Assembly (NCBI GenBank): GCA_004564215.1
Contig: CP024846.1
Coordinates: 62,001-126,000, forward strand
DNA: 64,000 nucleotides
Source: Beijerinckiaceae bacterium
Lineage (GTDB): Bacteria; Pseudomonadota; Alphaproteobacteria; Rhizobiales; Beijerinckiaceae
Direction: 5' to 3'
Each line of letters opens with the position of its first letter. Within the stretch, counting starts at the first letter, position 1. The notes under the pieces are model-generated. The model worked only from the letters and a program-made list of their open reading frames with translations, made no database searches and had not been told where the DNA came from. A program made the translations under genes and the position numbers. Shown here piece after piece: positions 28,071-38,225 of this stretch.

Positions 28071-31000
28071 GTGCAAAACAAGAGACTCTTCACGATTGCG
28101 CCCGGGGCGCCGTTTCTCAAAACCTTCGCCACGGCGCTGCTCGAAGGCCGCATCATTGTGGGCTATTCCAAGAGTCTCGGGCCGCTCGAAATCGCCGACG
28201 CCACGATCTATGTGCCGACGCGGCGCGCCGCCCGCGCGCTGGCTTACGAACTTGGCCGCGCGCTGGGGCGTCCCTCGATGCTTCTGCCGCGCATCCTGCC
28301 GCTCGGCGCGCTGGAGGAAACCGAGACGAGCCTTCTGTTCGAAGCAACTGGGATTGAGATTGCGGAGGAAGCCGCTGGCGCCCTCGATCTTCCCGAGGCC
28401 GTGGGCGAGATCGCGCGGCGGATGTTGCTCACCGAACTGATCCTGGCCTGGGCGCGCGCGTTGAGCCATGCGATCGTCTCGGTCGATGCAAACGGCAACC
28501 GCGAAGTTGATCAAAGCGAATCTTTTCTCGTGGCGAAGACCGCCGCCGATGCCTGGTATCTATCCGGCGAGCTTGCAAGCCTGATCGATGAAATGATCAT
28601 CGAGGACGTGGCTTGGGAAAAACTCGATCCGCTGGTTCTGCCCGAGTTCGATCAATATTGGCGGATTACGCTCGATTTCCTGACGATTGCCGTCGAGCAT
28701 TGGCCGAACGAACTTTCGCAACGCGGTCTGGTCGACAAGGCGCGACGGCAGATGGCGCTGATCGAAGCGCAAAGCAGAAGATTGCGCGAGGGCGGGACGA
28801 CAGGTCCGGTCATCGCGATCGGTTCGACGGGCTCCAATCGCGCGACGGCCGATCTCCTTGCGGCCATCGCGCGGGCGCCGCGGGGAGCGGTCGTTCTGCC
28901 CGGTCTCGATCAGCAAATGGACGCGCACGCCTGGGCGATGATCGTGGGCGCGGCTCCCGATGCCGAAAATTCCTTCACCCATCCTCAGGCTTCGCTTCGC
29001 CGCCTCCTGGTTTTGTTGCAAGTGCAGCGGGATGAGATCGTCAGCCTCGGCGAGGTCGCGGCCCCTCTCGTCATGCGGGAAAGCTTTGTGTCGCAGGCCT
29101 TGCTGCCTGCGGACGCGACCGACGCCTGGAACGCCTATCGCAGTCGTGTGGACCCTGTTGAATTAGAGTCCGCCTTAGGGGGGATAAGCCTGATCGAGGC
29201 CGTCGACGCGCGGGAGGAGGCGCTGGCGCTGGCCATCGCCATGCGGCAGGTTCTGGAGACACCGGGGGAAACGGCGGCGCTCGTGACACCGGATCGAGAA
29301 CTCGCGGCCAGGGTGCGCGCGGAATTGCGGCGCTGGGGCGTGGAGGCCGATGATTCCGCCGGCGAGCCGCTCAGCGCGAGTCCTATTGGCATTCTCGCCC
29401 GGCTCGTGATCGCCTGCGTCGCTAGCGGAATGGCGGCGGCGGATGTCGCGGGTCTTCTCGGCCATCCTTCTGTGCGGCTTGGGCTGGCGCGAAGCGAAGT
29501 TGCGCGCCTCGCGCCGCTTCTCGAAGTTGGGTTGTTGCGGTCCCCTTGCGCCGCGCAAGGTCTTGCCGGCGAGGCGTCCACGCTGATTGCCGCCGCGCGC
29601 GAGGCTGCCAAGGACGTTTACTCACACCCCGCGAAGCAGCGTATTTCCGAAGCGGATTGGGCGGCCCTCGAAGATCTGTTGAATCGCCTCGGGGCTCAAT
29701 TCGCGCCGCTTCAAAACCTGCGCGGGGATCAACCCCTCAAAAGCTGGCTTGCGGCGCATCGGCTGGTGCTGACGGCGATCCTGGGCGACGATGAAATTGA
29801 TGAGGATCGGGCGGCGCTTGAAGATTTATTCGATGAACTCACGGCCAACGTCCTTGACAGCCTGAACTTCGATGTCGACTCTTATGCGCATTTCTTTGCG
29901 GCAGTCGCGCGTGAGGTTGTCCTGCGCGGACCGAAGCGCGCGCATCCGCGCCTTAAAATTTTCGGACTGCTCGAAGCGCGTCTTGTCGATGTCGATGTGA
30001 TTTTGCTGGGTGGCCTCGACGAAACGGTATGGCCGCCGCAAGCGCGCACCGATGCGTTTCTCAATCGGCCAATGCGCGCGGCCTTGGGGCTGACGCCGCC
30101 GGAGCGTAAACTTGGTCAGACGGCCCATGATTTCGTCCAAGCCATGGGCAAGTCCAAGGTCATCCTGAGTCGCGCCCGCAAGCGCGCCGGCTCGCCGGTG
30201 GTCGCCTCGCGCTTTCTCCAGCGCATGGCGGCGCTCGGGGGGCCGCGTGGGACGCTTGCCGGGAACGCGGCGATTATTATCTGCGATTGGCGCAGGCGAT
30301 CGACCATCCGGTTTCCTCCGCGGCGCCGTCCGAGCGCCCGCTTCCCAAACCCTCGGTCGAGCTGCGCCCGACCCGTCTCAGCGTGACCCAGATCGAGACG
30401 CTTCGGCGCGATCCCTACGCCCTTTACGCCGAAAAAATTCTCGGTCTCAAGGAACTTGACCCGCTTGGCGCGATGCCCGGCCTCAGGGAGTTGGGCAGCG
30501 CCGTGCATTATGCGCTGGAGAGCTTTGTTGCCGATCATCCGGCTGGGCCGCTGCCACCCGACGCGCGCGAAAAACTACTGGTATTTCTACGCGCCGGACT
30601 TGTCGCCCATTTGCAGGATGAGAGTTTTGTCGCCTTGCAATGGCCGCGGCTTGAACGGACCATCGATTTCTACCTCGACTTCGAGGCGCGGCGCCGCAAC
30701 AGGATCGTCGAGATCAAGACCGAATTGGCTGGCAAGCTCGATATCCACCTCGAGGATGGTTCCGTCTTTACCTTGACCGCGCGCGCCGACCGGATCGAGC
30801 TGAATACCGACGGCAGCGTGACGCTGGTCGATTACAAGACGGGGACGCCGCCGGGAACAAAGGAAATTCTGGTTGGCTTCGCGCCGCAGCTCACACTCGA
30901 GGCGGCAATGGTTTTGCGGGGCGGGTTCGATCTTGGCAGAACTGTTCGCTCGGTTGATGGCGTCTATCTCAAACTGCTTGGCGCCAAGGGGGGCGAAGTT

Positions 31001-31216
31001 AAGCCAGTCGATTTCAAGGCGAATGGAAACTTCATGGATGTTTCGGAAAAGCATTATAAGAGCCTGCTGGAACTCTTGGATCAATTCCGCGATCCGGCGG
31101 CCGCCTATCCGCCGCGTCCGTTTCCGAAGTTCGCCAAGCGCTACAATGCCTATGATCACCTGGCGCGTGTCAAGGAATGGTCGCAAGGCGGCGAGACGGA
31201 AGGCGGTGGCGGCTGA
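28071..31216 (+). pseudogene. addB: addB, helicase-nuclease subunit B, split by a frameshift
   Basis: Double-strand-break repair protein AddB, partner of AddA in the AddAB helicase-nuclease. From a GTG start the first frame reads IAPGAPFLKTFATALLEGR onward and matches AddB up to RFLQRMAALGG (near 30240). It then degenerates to a stop at 30386. The conserved sequence continues one frame over (WDACRERGDYYLRLAQAIDH) up to 31216 and includes the RecB-like nuclease motif LVDYKTGTPPG. The shift falls at six consecutive G (30237-30242); one extra G would restore a single frame of about 1050 residues, the normal size. The stop overlaps the addA start (TGATG). It may be a real mutation, a sequencing error, or a -1 slippage site; I cannot tell which. 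Confidence 0.9.
30237..30242 (+). other. G6 homopolymer at the addB frame break
   Basis: Reading frame 1 is CTC GGG GGG CCG CGT. The family-like continuation requires GCC GCG TGG GAC, reached by rereading one base (-1) or by adding one G. The break is therefore confined to this homopolymer. Confidence 0.85.
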
Positions 31217-34200
31217 TGCCATTTTTCGAGATCCCGTCCGACACGCGGGCAAAGCAGCATCAGGCCTCAAATCCAAATCATTCGGTCTGGGTCTCGGCCA
31301 ATGCCGGGTCCGGCAAGACCCATGTGCTGGCGCAACGGGTCGTGCGCCTTCTGCTTCAGGGCGTGGCACCTTCGAAAATCCTTTGCCTGACGTTCACGAA
31401 GGCGGCCGCCGCGAACATGGCTTCGCGGGTGTTCGATACGCTCGCCGATTGGACGCGGGCGGAAGATGATGAACTTGCGAAGATGATCCTTGCCATCGGA
31501 GCGCCCGCGCCGGACAGGCAGGGGTTGACCGTCGCCAGGAAACTGTTCGCGCGCACGGTCGAGACGCCGGGCGGTCTGAAAATCCAAACCATTCATGCTT
31601 TTTGCGAGCGGCTGCTGCATCTGTTTCCGTTCGAGGCGAATGTTCCGGCGCGCTTCGAGGTTCCCGATGAGCTCCGCCAGGCGGAATTATTGCACTGGGC
31701 TCGGCGCGACGTTCTTGCAGAGGCAAACTCCGGCAGAAGCAGGCTTGCCCCGGCCGTTCAACGCGTTGTGGAGGAATGCGGCGCGCAGGGCTTCGAAGAT
31801 CTGATCCAGGAGGCCATGACACATCGGGCGATGGCTCGGGCAGGGGTGGAGCTTCAATCAAAGGAGAGCCTGCGCCAGGCGTTGGGTCTGGCAAAGGGCG
31901 AAGGCGCAGTCCAGATCGAAAGTGAAATGATCGAGCATGGGATCGCACCGAAGCGCTGGTCCGATCTTGCGGATATGCTCGACGAAGGCAACATCAACGA
32001 CAAGAAAAAAGCGGTTCTGTTGCGGCGTGGGGGGGCAGCGTATTCGAAGGGACAATTGGAAGATTGCCTGGAGTGTTATCTCTCAGTCTTTTTTACCGAA
32101 GGCGGCAAAGGAAGCAAAGCCCAAAAGCTCCTGACGAACAGCCTTGCCGCCAAATATCCGAAGATGAGCGCCGAACTTAGTGACGAGCAGGACCGGCTCG
32201 AGCCCCTGCGCATTAGACATAAGGCTGCGGCAACTTTCGAACGCACCTGCGCGCTGACCGAAATCGCGGCTGCGATCTTCAAACGCTATCATATGGAGAA
32301 AGCAGCCGGGGGGCTTCTCGACTTCGACGATCTGGTCGAGAAGACCTTGGCCCTGCTGGAGCGCTCGGATGCACGCTGGGTGCTCTATAAGCTCGATGCG
32401 GGGATCGATCATATTCTCGTCGACGAAGCCCAGGATACCAGCGAATCCCAGTGGCAGATCTTGGAGAAGCTTACGGAAGATTTCACGGCGGGGTGGGGGC
32501 GCAGCTCGGCCTTGCGGACCTTCTTTGCGGTCGGCGACGAAAAGCAATCGATCTTTTCTTTTCAAGGTGCGGCCCCGCATATGTTCGCCGAGATGCGGCG
32601 AAGATTTCAGACGCGGTTTACGGCCGGCGCGCAGAGCTTCACGCATGTGCCCCTCACTCTGTCATTTCGCTCAGTGTCGGGCGTGCTGTCTGCTGTCGAC
32701 CGGGTTTTTTCGCGACGCGAATATCAGATAGGACTCGTTGCGGCCAATGATGTTTGGATGCCGCATGAAGCCCTGAAGCATCAGCTTCCCGGTCTCATCG
32801 AGGTTTGGCCTGCGGTCAGCCCGGAGGAGCGCGAGGACCAACGCGATTGGACTTTGCCGCTCGACATCCTCGACCCACAGGACCCGCCAAGTCTGGTCGC
32901 CAAGCGGATCGCGCAAAAGATCGCGGACCTCATGGCTCCCGGGTCAGGTGAATATGTGCACGATGGTCAAACAGGAAGGCCGCGGAACATTTCCGCCGGC
33001 GATATTCTGATACTGGTACGCTCGCGGGGACCCTTCTTCGAGGCCATGATCCGAGCCCTGAAAAGGAAGAGGATTCCAACCGCTGGCGCCGACCGGCTGG
33101 AAATCGCCAGTCATATCGCGGTGATCGATCTTGTCGCGGCTGGGCGGGTGGCGCGGCTGCCGCAAGATGATCTTACGCTCGCTTGCGTGTTGAAATCGCC
33201 ATTGATTGGCCTCGATGACGAAGATCTCTTACGGTTCGCGCCGGGCCGGGCCGGCAGTCTTTTCGATGCGCTCAAAGGCTCTCTCGATCCGCGCCACGTC
33301 GAAGCGGCGCGTAAGATAGCTGTTTGGCAGGCCCGCGCGGCCGACAACCCCTTTGCCTTTTATTCACGCCTGCTGAGCGCCGATGGCGGGCGACGCGCCC
33401 TGGAGGCACGGCTTGGCCCCGAGGCGGGAGATGCTATCGATGAGTTCCTGCAGCTCGCTTTGGCGCATGAAAGCGAGACCTCGCCGGCTTTGGCGACATT
33501 TCTCGATGCCGTCGCGGGCATGGAATGTTCGATCAAGCGCGATATGGAGTCCGGCCACGACGCAGTGCGGGTGATGACGGTTCACGCGGCGAAAGGGCTC
33601 GAAGCGAAAATCGTCTTTCTTCCCGACAGCTGCCGGGCGCCATCGCCGGCGCATGATCCCTGCATCTTTGCCCTCCCCACGCGCGTGCCGGGTCGGAAAC
33701 TTATCGCCTGGTCGCCCAAAAAGGATCTTGATTGTGCGGCGGTTGCACTGGCGCGGGAAGAGTCGCGCCAGGCTGCGGCCGAGGAGTACCGTCGGCTTCT
33801 CTATGTGGCGCTGACCCGGGCCGAAGAGCGGCTCTATCTCGCTGGATTTCACGGCACGAGGGGACGCGACGCAGGCTGTTGGGCGGAGATGATCGAGGAG
33901 ACTTTGGGAGAGGAACCGGGCTTGGTGTCCGTGCCGGCATTCTGGAACGGTGAGGAACAAATTTCGCGCCGTGTCTGCGAGCCGAGCGGCGGGCCGGATT
34001 TGGTGCCTATGCTGAAAGAAATGCCCTCGAACATTGTCTCAGGCGTCCCGGATTGGCTTTCGCGGCCGGTGGCGTTTGAAAAAGATGTGAAGCCACCGGT
34101 GAGGCCTTCCAATGCGCTTGCGGCCGCCGATCATTTGGAAGGGGGAAGCCTCTCCAAAGGCCGGCGCGAGGCTTTGCGAAGGGGCAGGCTTCTCCATGCT

Positions 34201-34698
34201 TTGCTGCAATATTTACCTGGCGTCGCGGCGCCCCGTCGCCAAGCCAAGGCCATGGAGTTTTTGCTGGCCCGCGCCCCCGACCTTGCCGAGGCGGCACGCC
34301 AAAGTCTCGCCGGTGAAGCGCTGAACGTTTTGAATACGCCGTCTCTTGCCGGTCTCTTCGGTGAGACCTCGAAAGCGGAAGTGTCGGTGGTCGGCACAGT
34401 GAAGCTGGCGGAAGGGGGATCGATCGATATCCTCGGTCAGGTCGATCGGATCGGCGAAACCGCAAGCGAAATTCTCGTCGCCGATTACAAGACCGGTACG
34501 CCCCGCGCGCTGGCCGAGACCCCGCCCGCCTATCTGGCCCAGATGGCGCTCTATCGCGCGGTTCTGGCGTCGCTCTGGCCAGAGAAGCGTCTGCGCATGC
34601 TGTTGATTTGGACGGCCGGCCCGCTTGTCGTCACGCTCCCCGGCGAGCTGCTGGATGATGCGTTGAAAGCGCTTAATTCGAAAGCCGACGTGGCCTAA
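31216..34698 (+). CDS. addA: AddA, UvrD-like helicase and nuclease subunit
   Basis: Protein of 1160 residues. UvrD/PcrA-type helicase motifs are VSANAGSGKTHVLAQRVV (Walker A), LCLTFTKAAAANM, HILVDEAQDTS (Walker B), FAVGDEKQSIFSFQGA and RVMTVHAAKGLEAKIVFLP. The C-terminal RecB-like nuclease has GQVDRI and LVADYKTGTPR. The ATG at 31216 overlaps the addB stop; the longer upstream frame only repeats addB sequence. It is intact, in contrast to addB. Its stop overlaps by 3 bases the stop of the convergent subtilase gene. Confidence 0.96.
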   Translation: MPFFEIPSDTRAKQHQASNPNHSVWVSANAGSGKTHVLAQRVVRLLLQGVAPSKILCLTFTKAAAANMASRVFDTLADWTRAEDDELAKMILAIGAPAPDRQGLTVARKLFARTVETPGGLKIQTIHAFCERLLHLFPFEANVPARFEVPDELRQAELLHWARRDVLAEANSGRSRLAPAVQRVVEECGAQGFEDLIQEAMTHRAMARAGVELQSKESLRQALGLAKGEGAVQIESEMIEHGIAPKRWSDLADMLDEGNINDKKKAVLLRRGGAAYSKGQLEDCLECYLSVFFTEGGKGSKAQKLLTNSLAAKYPKMSAELSDEQDRLEPLRIRHKAAATFERTCALTEIAAAIFKRYHMEKAAGGLLDFDDLVEKTLALLERSDARWVLYKLDAGIDHILVDEAQDTSESQWQILEKLTEDFTAGWGRSSALRTFFAVGDEKQSIFSFQGAAPHMFAEMRRRFQTRFTAGAQSFTHVPLTLSFRSVSGVLSAVDRVFSRREYQIGLVAANDVWMPHEALKHQLPGLIEVWPAVSPEEREDQRDWTLPLDILDPQDPPSLVAKRIAQKIADLMAPGSGEYVHDGQTGRPRNISAGDILILVRSRGPFFEAMIRALKRKRIPTAGADRLEIASHIAVIDLVAAGRVARLPQDDLTLACVLKSPLIGLDDEDLLRFAPGRAGSLFDALKGSLDPRHVEAARKIAVWQARAADNPFAFYSRLLSADGGRRALEARLGPEAGDAIDEFLQLALAHESETSPALATFLDAVAGMECSIKRDMESGHDAVRVMTVHAAKGLEAKIVFLPDSCRAPSPAHDPCIFALPTRVPGRKLIAWSPKKDLDCAAVALAREESRQAAAEEYRRLLYVALTRAEERLYLAGFHGTRGRDAGCWAEMIEETLGEEPGLVSVPAFWNGEEQISRRVCEPSGGPDLVPMLKEMPSNIVSGVPDWLSRPVAFEKDVKPPVRPSNALAAADHLEGGSLSKGRREALRRGRLLHALLQYLPGVAAPRRQAKAMEFLLARAPDLAEAARQSLAGEALNVLNTPSLAGLFGETSKAEVSVVGTVKLAEGGSIDILGQVDRIGETASEILVADYKTGTPRALAETPPAYLAQMALYRAVLASLWPEKRLRMLLIWTAGPLVVTLPGELLDDALKALNSKADVA

Positions 34699-36380
34699 GG
34701 GACGTGCTCCTCCGATGCCTGCGCCTTGGGCGGTTCTTGTGGGGCCAAAATCTCATCGCTCGGGGCTGCTTCTATCGCAAAATGCGGAGCGGCGGCTTCG
34801 AGCGCGTCATAGGCATCGACAATGCCTGCGATAGATTTTTGCCCGGGTTCGCTTGGCTGCAAATGTCGCGCTGTGTTGAACAAAATTTCCCGCACGGCCC
34901 TGGGCCCGAGATCTGGTTTGGCGTCGAGCAGAAGCGCGACAACGCCGCTCACATGCGCGGCGGCCATCGAGGTGCCGGAGAGGAAGCCATAAGCATCGCC
35001 CGGTTCAGCGACGAGCACATCGACGCCAGGGGCCGCGACACAGGTGGCGGGACATGGATTGGCATCCTTGAAAATCGCATTGCTTCGGTCGGTGGCTGTG
35101 ACCGCGATAACGTTCTCATCTGCGGCCGGGTAAAGCGGCTTTGCCGTTCTGCCCTCATTGCCGACGGGCGCGATGAATATCGTTCCGCGGTGCGCTCCGT
35201 CAGCGAGTTCGCGGGACAGGGCCGGATCTTGAGGTCCAGCGAAACTCATGTTGACGATGCGCGCGCCGTGTTGCTCGGCCCATTCGATGCCGGCGCGAAT
35301 ATCATAGGTCGTGCCGCGCGCGACGGCTTTTACGTCTTTGCCGAAAAAAGCGCGCACGGCGAGGACGCGGGCTTGCGGTGCCACTCCGGTAAGTTCAGCG
35401 TGAGCGGCTATGATCCCGGCAACTGCCGTACCATGCACGCCCGCGTCCCGATTTGCCGCATCGCCATCGAAGCTTTCCTTAACGGCATTCGCGATTTCGG
35501 GATGAGATTGGTCGATTCCAGAATCGATCACGGCAACAAGGGCACTGCCGCCGGTGGAAATTGCATGAGCCTCGGTCAAATGCATTTTCGGGACGACATA
35601 CTGGGCTTCGGACAGCGTGCCTGTGTGGTCGGCCTGAAGGCTGTAGAGATAATTTGGCTGAATCCCCGAAAAACGGGGATCGGCTTGAAGGGCGGCGACG
35701 ATGGTTGCAACCGAACGCTTGCCGATGATCCGGCTGCGGTACATCGTTGTCCCGATCAACGGGAGGCTTTGCGATCCGAGCAATCGAAGCCGATTTTTCT
35801 TGGCAAGGGCCTCGGCCATTTGCGGCGGAACATCGGGTCGAAGTTCAAATAGCACCTCGTCCGGAACGAAGCGATCATCGTGCGCCGCTGTCACGACGTG
35901 ATGGGAACGCGGCGGCAGCTGGCTGGCCACCAGCTTGCGCGGCGCCACCACGATTTTCTTTTCGACCGGCTTTTTGGCGGCTTCGACCTTCGGAGCCACG
36001 ATATGATGCCTGTGCCTGCGAGGCGGCGGATTCTCGTCGCTTGGGTCGATGACGGGGATCGGCCGGCGTCCAGGGTGCGGCCAAGGGTAAGGGTCGGGAT
36101 AGTAAGGTCCGATCGGATGGCGCCCGAAATGGCGAGGCCCATCCCAAGGTGGATAGTGCGGGTGGCGATGCCCGCTTTCCGGCAGCGGGCCATTCGGACC
36201 CCCGCGGCCCAGGATTTGGCCATGTCCGAAACCAAAGGGAGAGCCTCCTCCCATTGCAGCGGAGCGACCAAAAAAGGCCGGGTCGGCTTGCGCGGATAAA
36301 GGAAAAAGAATTGGCCCGCTGCAAAGCAGCAGAGCGAGCGCGCATAAGCGTCTGCGCGGAGGGGACACCGGCTCGGCCAT
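34695..36380 (-). CDS. Secreted subtilisin-like S8 serine peptidase
   Basis: Serine protease of 561 residues. The catalytic Asp is in AVIDSGIDQSHPE (near residue 285), His in VHGTAVAGI (near 315) and Ser in LSGTSMAAAHVSG (near 469). A signal peptide (RRRLCALALLLCSGPILFPL, then SAQAD) is followed by a Pro/Gly/His-rich linker, then an inhibitor-I9-like segment (about 170-250). The start MAEPVSPP is chosen to place the leader correctly. It lies downstream of, and on the same strand as, the sigma/anti-sigma pair with a gap of about 113 bases, an arrangement known in other alphaproteobacteria. It probably acts in the envelope stress or export programme of that sigma factor; this is inference. Confidence 0.9.
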   Translation of the reverse strand: MAEPVSPPRRRLCALALLLCSGPILFPLSAQADPAFFGRSAAMGGGSPFGFGHGQILGRGGPNGPLPESGHRHPHYPPWDGPRHFGRHPIGPYYPDPYPWPHPGRRPIPVIDPSDENPPPRRHRHHIVAPKVEAAKKPVEKKIVVAPRKLVASQLPPRSHHVVTAAHDDRFVPDEVLFELRPDVPPQMAEALAKKNRLRLLGSQSLPLIGTTMYRSRIIGKRSVATIVAALQADPRFSGIQPNYLYSLQADHTGTLSEAQYVVPKMHLTEAHAISTGGSALVAVIDSGIDQSHPEIANAVKESFDGDAANRDAGVHGTAVAGIIAAHAELTGVAPQARVLAVRAFFGKDVKAVARGTTYDIRAGIEWAEQHGARIVNMSFAGPQDPALSRELADGAHRGTIFIAPVGNEGRTAKPLYPAADENVIAVTATDRSNAIFKDANPCPATCVAAPGVDVLVAEPGDAYGFLSGTSMAAAHVSGVVALLLDAKPDLGPRAVREILFNTARHLQPSEPGQKSIAGIVDAYDALEAAAPHFAIEAAPSDEILAPQEPPKAQASEEHVP

Positions 36381-36493
36381 GCCGTGCAAGTTCCGAGTTC
36401 GGTCTTCCCGAGGCGATGGGCCTGGCATGACTAACTCCCTCATCACCGGTTTCGGTTGGCCGAAACGAGTGCGTTACCCGGATCAAAACGCAA

Positions 36494-37177
36494 TCACAAG
36501 GTGGGCGCGACGAAGCGCACGATGGTGCTTTCCTTTCGCATCGAGACCACGATGGCATACAGCTCCTCGGGGGAAAGTGCCTTATCGCTCACTCGGATAC
36601 GAAACATGCCAGCTGCCAAGGGCCCTTGAACGATCGATGCCTTGCGGATCTCCAGGAAGTTCAGGATTTGAGCCGTCGTCGCCTCCGGCACGAATGCGAC
36701 AAGGAGGAAGGTCCCTTGCTCGGTGACCTGCTTGGAAGCCGATGCTGTCTCGTAGGTCGCGCCCGTTTCCCCGGAGCCAAAATACATTGCCCCGAGCAGG
36801 CCAGCCTCGATTACGGCGATAAAGGCCGCCACTAGGGCTGCCAATGCCAGGGAGCGAGGCTGCCAGGCAGAAAACAGCTCGGACAGCCAAGGTCCAAGTT
36901 CGAACTTTTTAAGTTCTGGTGCCTCTGCGGCGTCACTTTGAATTCGCGCAAACAGTCTCTCTCTGGCTCGCAGCGAGGGTGTACCGAGGCCTTCGTTCAA
37001 GGTGGCGGTTGCCGCGCGCTCTTCGAGAATAAGCTCATACCGCCTTCGCAATTCTGGCATTTGCGCAAGCGCCAGTTCGACGCGGCGCATATCCTCGGGC
37101 GCAAGTGTTCCGCTGGCGTACCAGGGAAGCAGGCTCTCGACATGCTCAAATTCACGCGGATCATCTGTCGTCGTCAT
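36494..37177 (-). CDS. Membrane anti-sigma factor for the adjacent ECF sigma factor
   Basis: Protein of 227 residues. The N-terminal cytoplasmic helical domain is EHVESLLPWYASGTLAPEDM plus LRRRYELILEE. A single transmembrane segment lies near residues 105-130 (LALAALVAAFIAVIEAGLL), followed by a periplasmic C-terminal domain. No His-Cys-Cys zinc motif is present, so it is not a ZAS-type anti-sigma. Its ATG overlaps the sigma stop (ATGA), a coupling typical of sigma/anti-sigma pairs. Function is assigned from position and topology, not from a strong family match. Confidence 0.75.
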   Translation of the reverse strand: MTTTDDPREFEHVESLLPWYASGTLAPEDMRRVELALAQMPELRRRYELILEERAATATLNEGLGTPSLRARERLFARIQSDAAEAPELKKFELGPWLSELFSAWQPRSLALAALVAAFIAVIEAGLLGAMYFGSGETGATYETASASKQVTEQGTFLLVAFVPEATTAQILNFLEIRKASIVQGPLAAGMFRIRVSDKALSPEELYAIVVSMRKESTIVRFVAPTL

Positions 37178-37731
37178 GGCCAACCTCTGTCCACCCCGGC
37201 AGCGACAAGCAATTCCGAGAGGCGTTTTCGTGCATGAAACATCCGCGTCTTGACCGTGTTTTCCGGAATGTTGAGGATCTCTCCGACTTCCTTGATGCTC
37301 CTCTCATGGTAATAGATGAGATCAATGACCTCGCGGTGCGGCACCGACAGGAGTTTCAGGCAATTTTGCATGAGCTTGCTCTTATCGGATTTCTGCAAGA
37401 GATTTTCCGGGTCATCGCTTTGGTCTTCGATCAAGTCTTCGTCGGGACCGAGTTCGAGGTGTTGACGTTCTCGCCGCGTTGACAGCGCCTTGAATCTGCC
37501 AATCGCAAAAAGCCATGTCGATACGCTTGAGCGCGCTTCAAATCGTCCGGCCTGCTGCCAAACATTGAAGAAGACATCGCTGAGGATATCCTCGGCAGCC
37601 GATTCATTGTTGGTCAGACGGACAAGGAAACGGTACAGCTTCACCCGGTGGCGCCCATAAAGCGCCTCGAGGGCTAGTCGGCTGCCCTCAGCGATGTGCT
37701 TGATGAGGTCCTCGTCCGAGAGCTTATCCAT
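37174..37731 (-). CDS. ECF RNA polymerase sigma factor
   Basis: Protein of 185 residues with the two DNA-binding regions of extracytoplasmic-function sigma factors. Region 2 includes ALEALYGRHRVKLYRFLVRL and AEDILSDVFFNVWQQAGRFE; region 4 includes VIDLIYYHERSIKEVGEIL and PENTVKTRMFHARKRL. It is the first gene of a minus-strand module with the anti-sigma factor and the subtilase. No sharp -35/-10 autoregulatory motif could be identified upstream. Confidence 0.93.
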   Translation of the reverse strand: MDKLSDEDLIKHIAEGSRLALEALYGRHRVKLYRFLVRLTNNESAAEDILSDVFFNVWQQAGRFEARSSVSTWLFAIGRFKALSTRRERQHLELGPDEDLIEDQSDDPENLLQKSDKSKLMQNCLKLLSVPHREVIDLIYYHERSIKEVGEILNIPENTVKTRMFHARKRLSELLVAAGVDRGWP

Positions 37732-37910
37732 CCCCTGATCGTGTCCGTGGCCCTAGCTTGATTTGCAGCAGCTTCGGGCCACCGCAGGCAAAGTCAAGCG
37801 CCGGTTGGAAATCGTGAGATAAGTCACCATCCGGAATCGAACGGATGAGGGGAGCGGCAATGCGGCCGGCTCAGTCGAACCGGCCGATTGACCACAGCTT
37901 TATCGAGGGC

Positions 37911-38225
37911 TCAGTAGCAAACCTTGCGGACGACGACCCCGACGTCTTCGTCAAAATAGCGCTTGATGACGCATCCGCCGTAATATCCGCCGTATCCGGC
38001 CCAACCCCATCCATGACCATGGCCCCAATGCCCGTGGTGACCCCAGCCACCGTGGAACCCGCCGCCATGGAACCCGCCACCATGGAACCCACCGCCATGG
38101 AAGCCACCTCCATGAAATCCACCGCCGCCGCCGAACGCCGCTGCCGGTGCGGCTGAAACCACTGTGAGGGCGGCCGTTGCAACCACGGCGCTGAACACGG
38201 TCGCTTTCAAATTGAACTTGCGCAT
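37911..38225 (-). CDS. Secreted Gly/His-rich repeat protein
   Basis: Protein of 104 residues with a good signal peptide (LKATVFSAVVATAALTVVSA, then APAAA). It then has a block of tandem GGGFH units and a His/Trp/Gly/Tyr-rich stretch (GWGHHGHWGHGHGWGWAGY), ending in a more ordered tail with two Cys (CVIKRYF and VRKVCY). Proteins of this style with a terminal Cys pair are common in Rhizobiales; their function is unknown. The His content suggests metal binding. GAAGGAGAAG lies before the ATG. It sits between the sigma-factor gene and trxA; regulation by that sigma factor is possible but unshown. Confidence 0.8.
   Translation of the reverse strand: MRKFNLKATVFSAVVATAALTVVSAAPAAAFGGGGGFHGGGFHGGGFHGGGFHGGGFHGGWGHHGHWGHGHGWGWAGYGGYYGGCVIKRYFDEDVGVVVRKVCY
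38053..38127 (-). repeat. Five tandem 15-bp repeats encoding GGGFH
   Basis: On the plus strand the unit is TGGAACCCGCCGCCA, repeated with third-position changes at 38053, 38068, 38083, 38098 and 38113. It is an in-frame protein-coding repeat; such arrays can vary in copy number. Confidence 0.88.

Noticed and set aside
38053..38127. CRISPR-like periodicity
   Set aside because: The 15-bp units are contiguous coding repeats without spacers.
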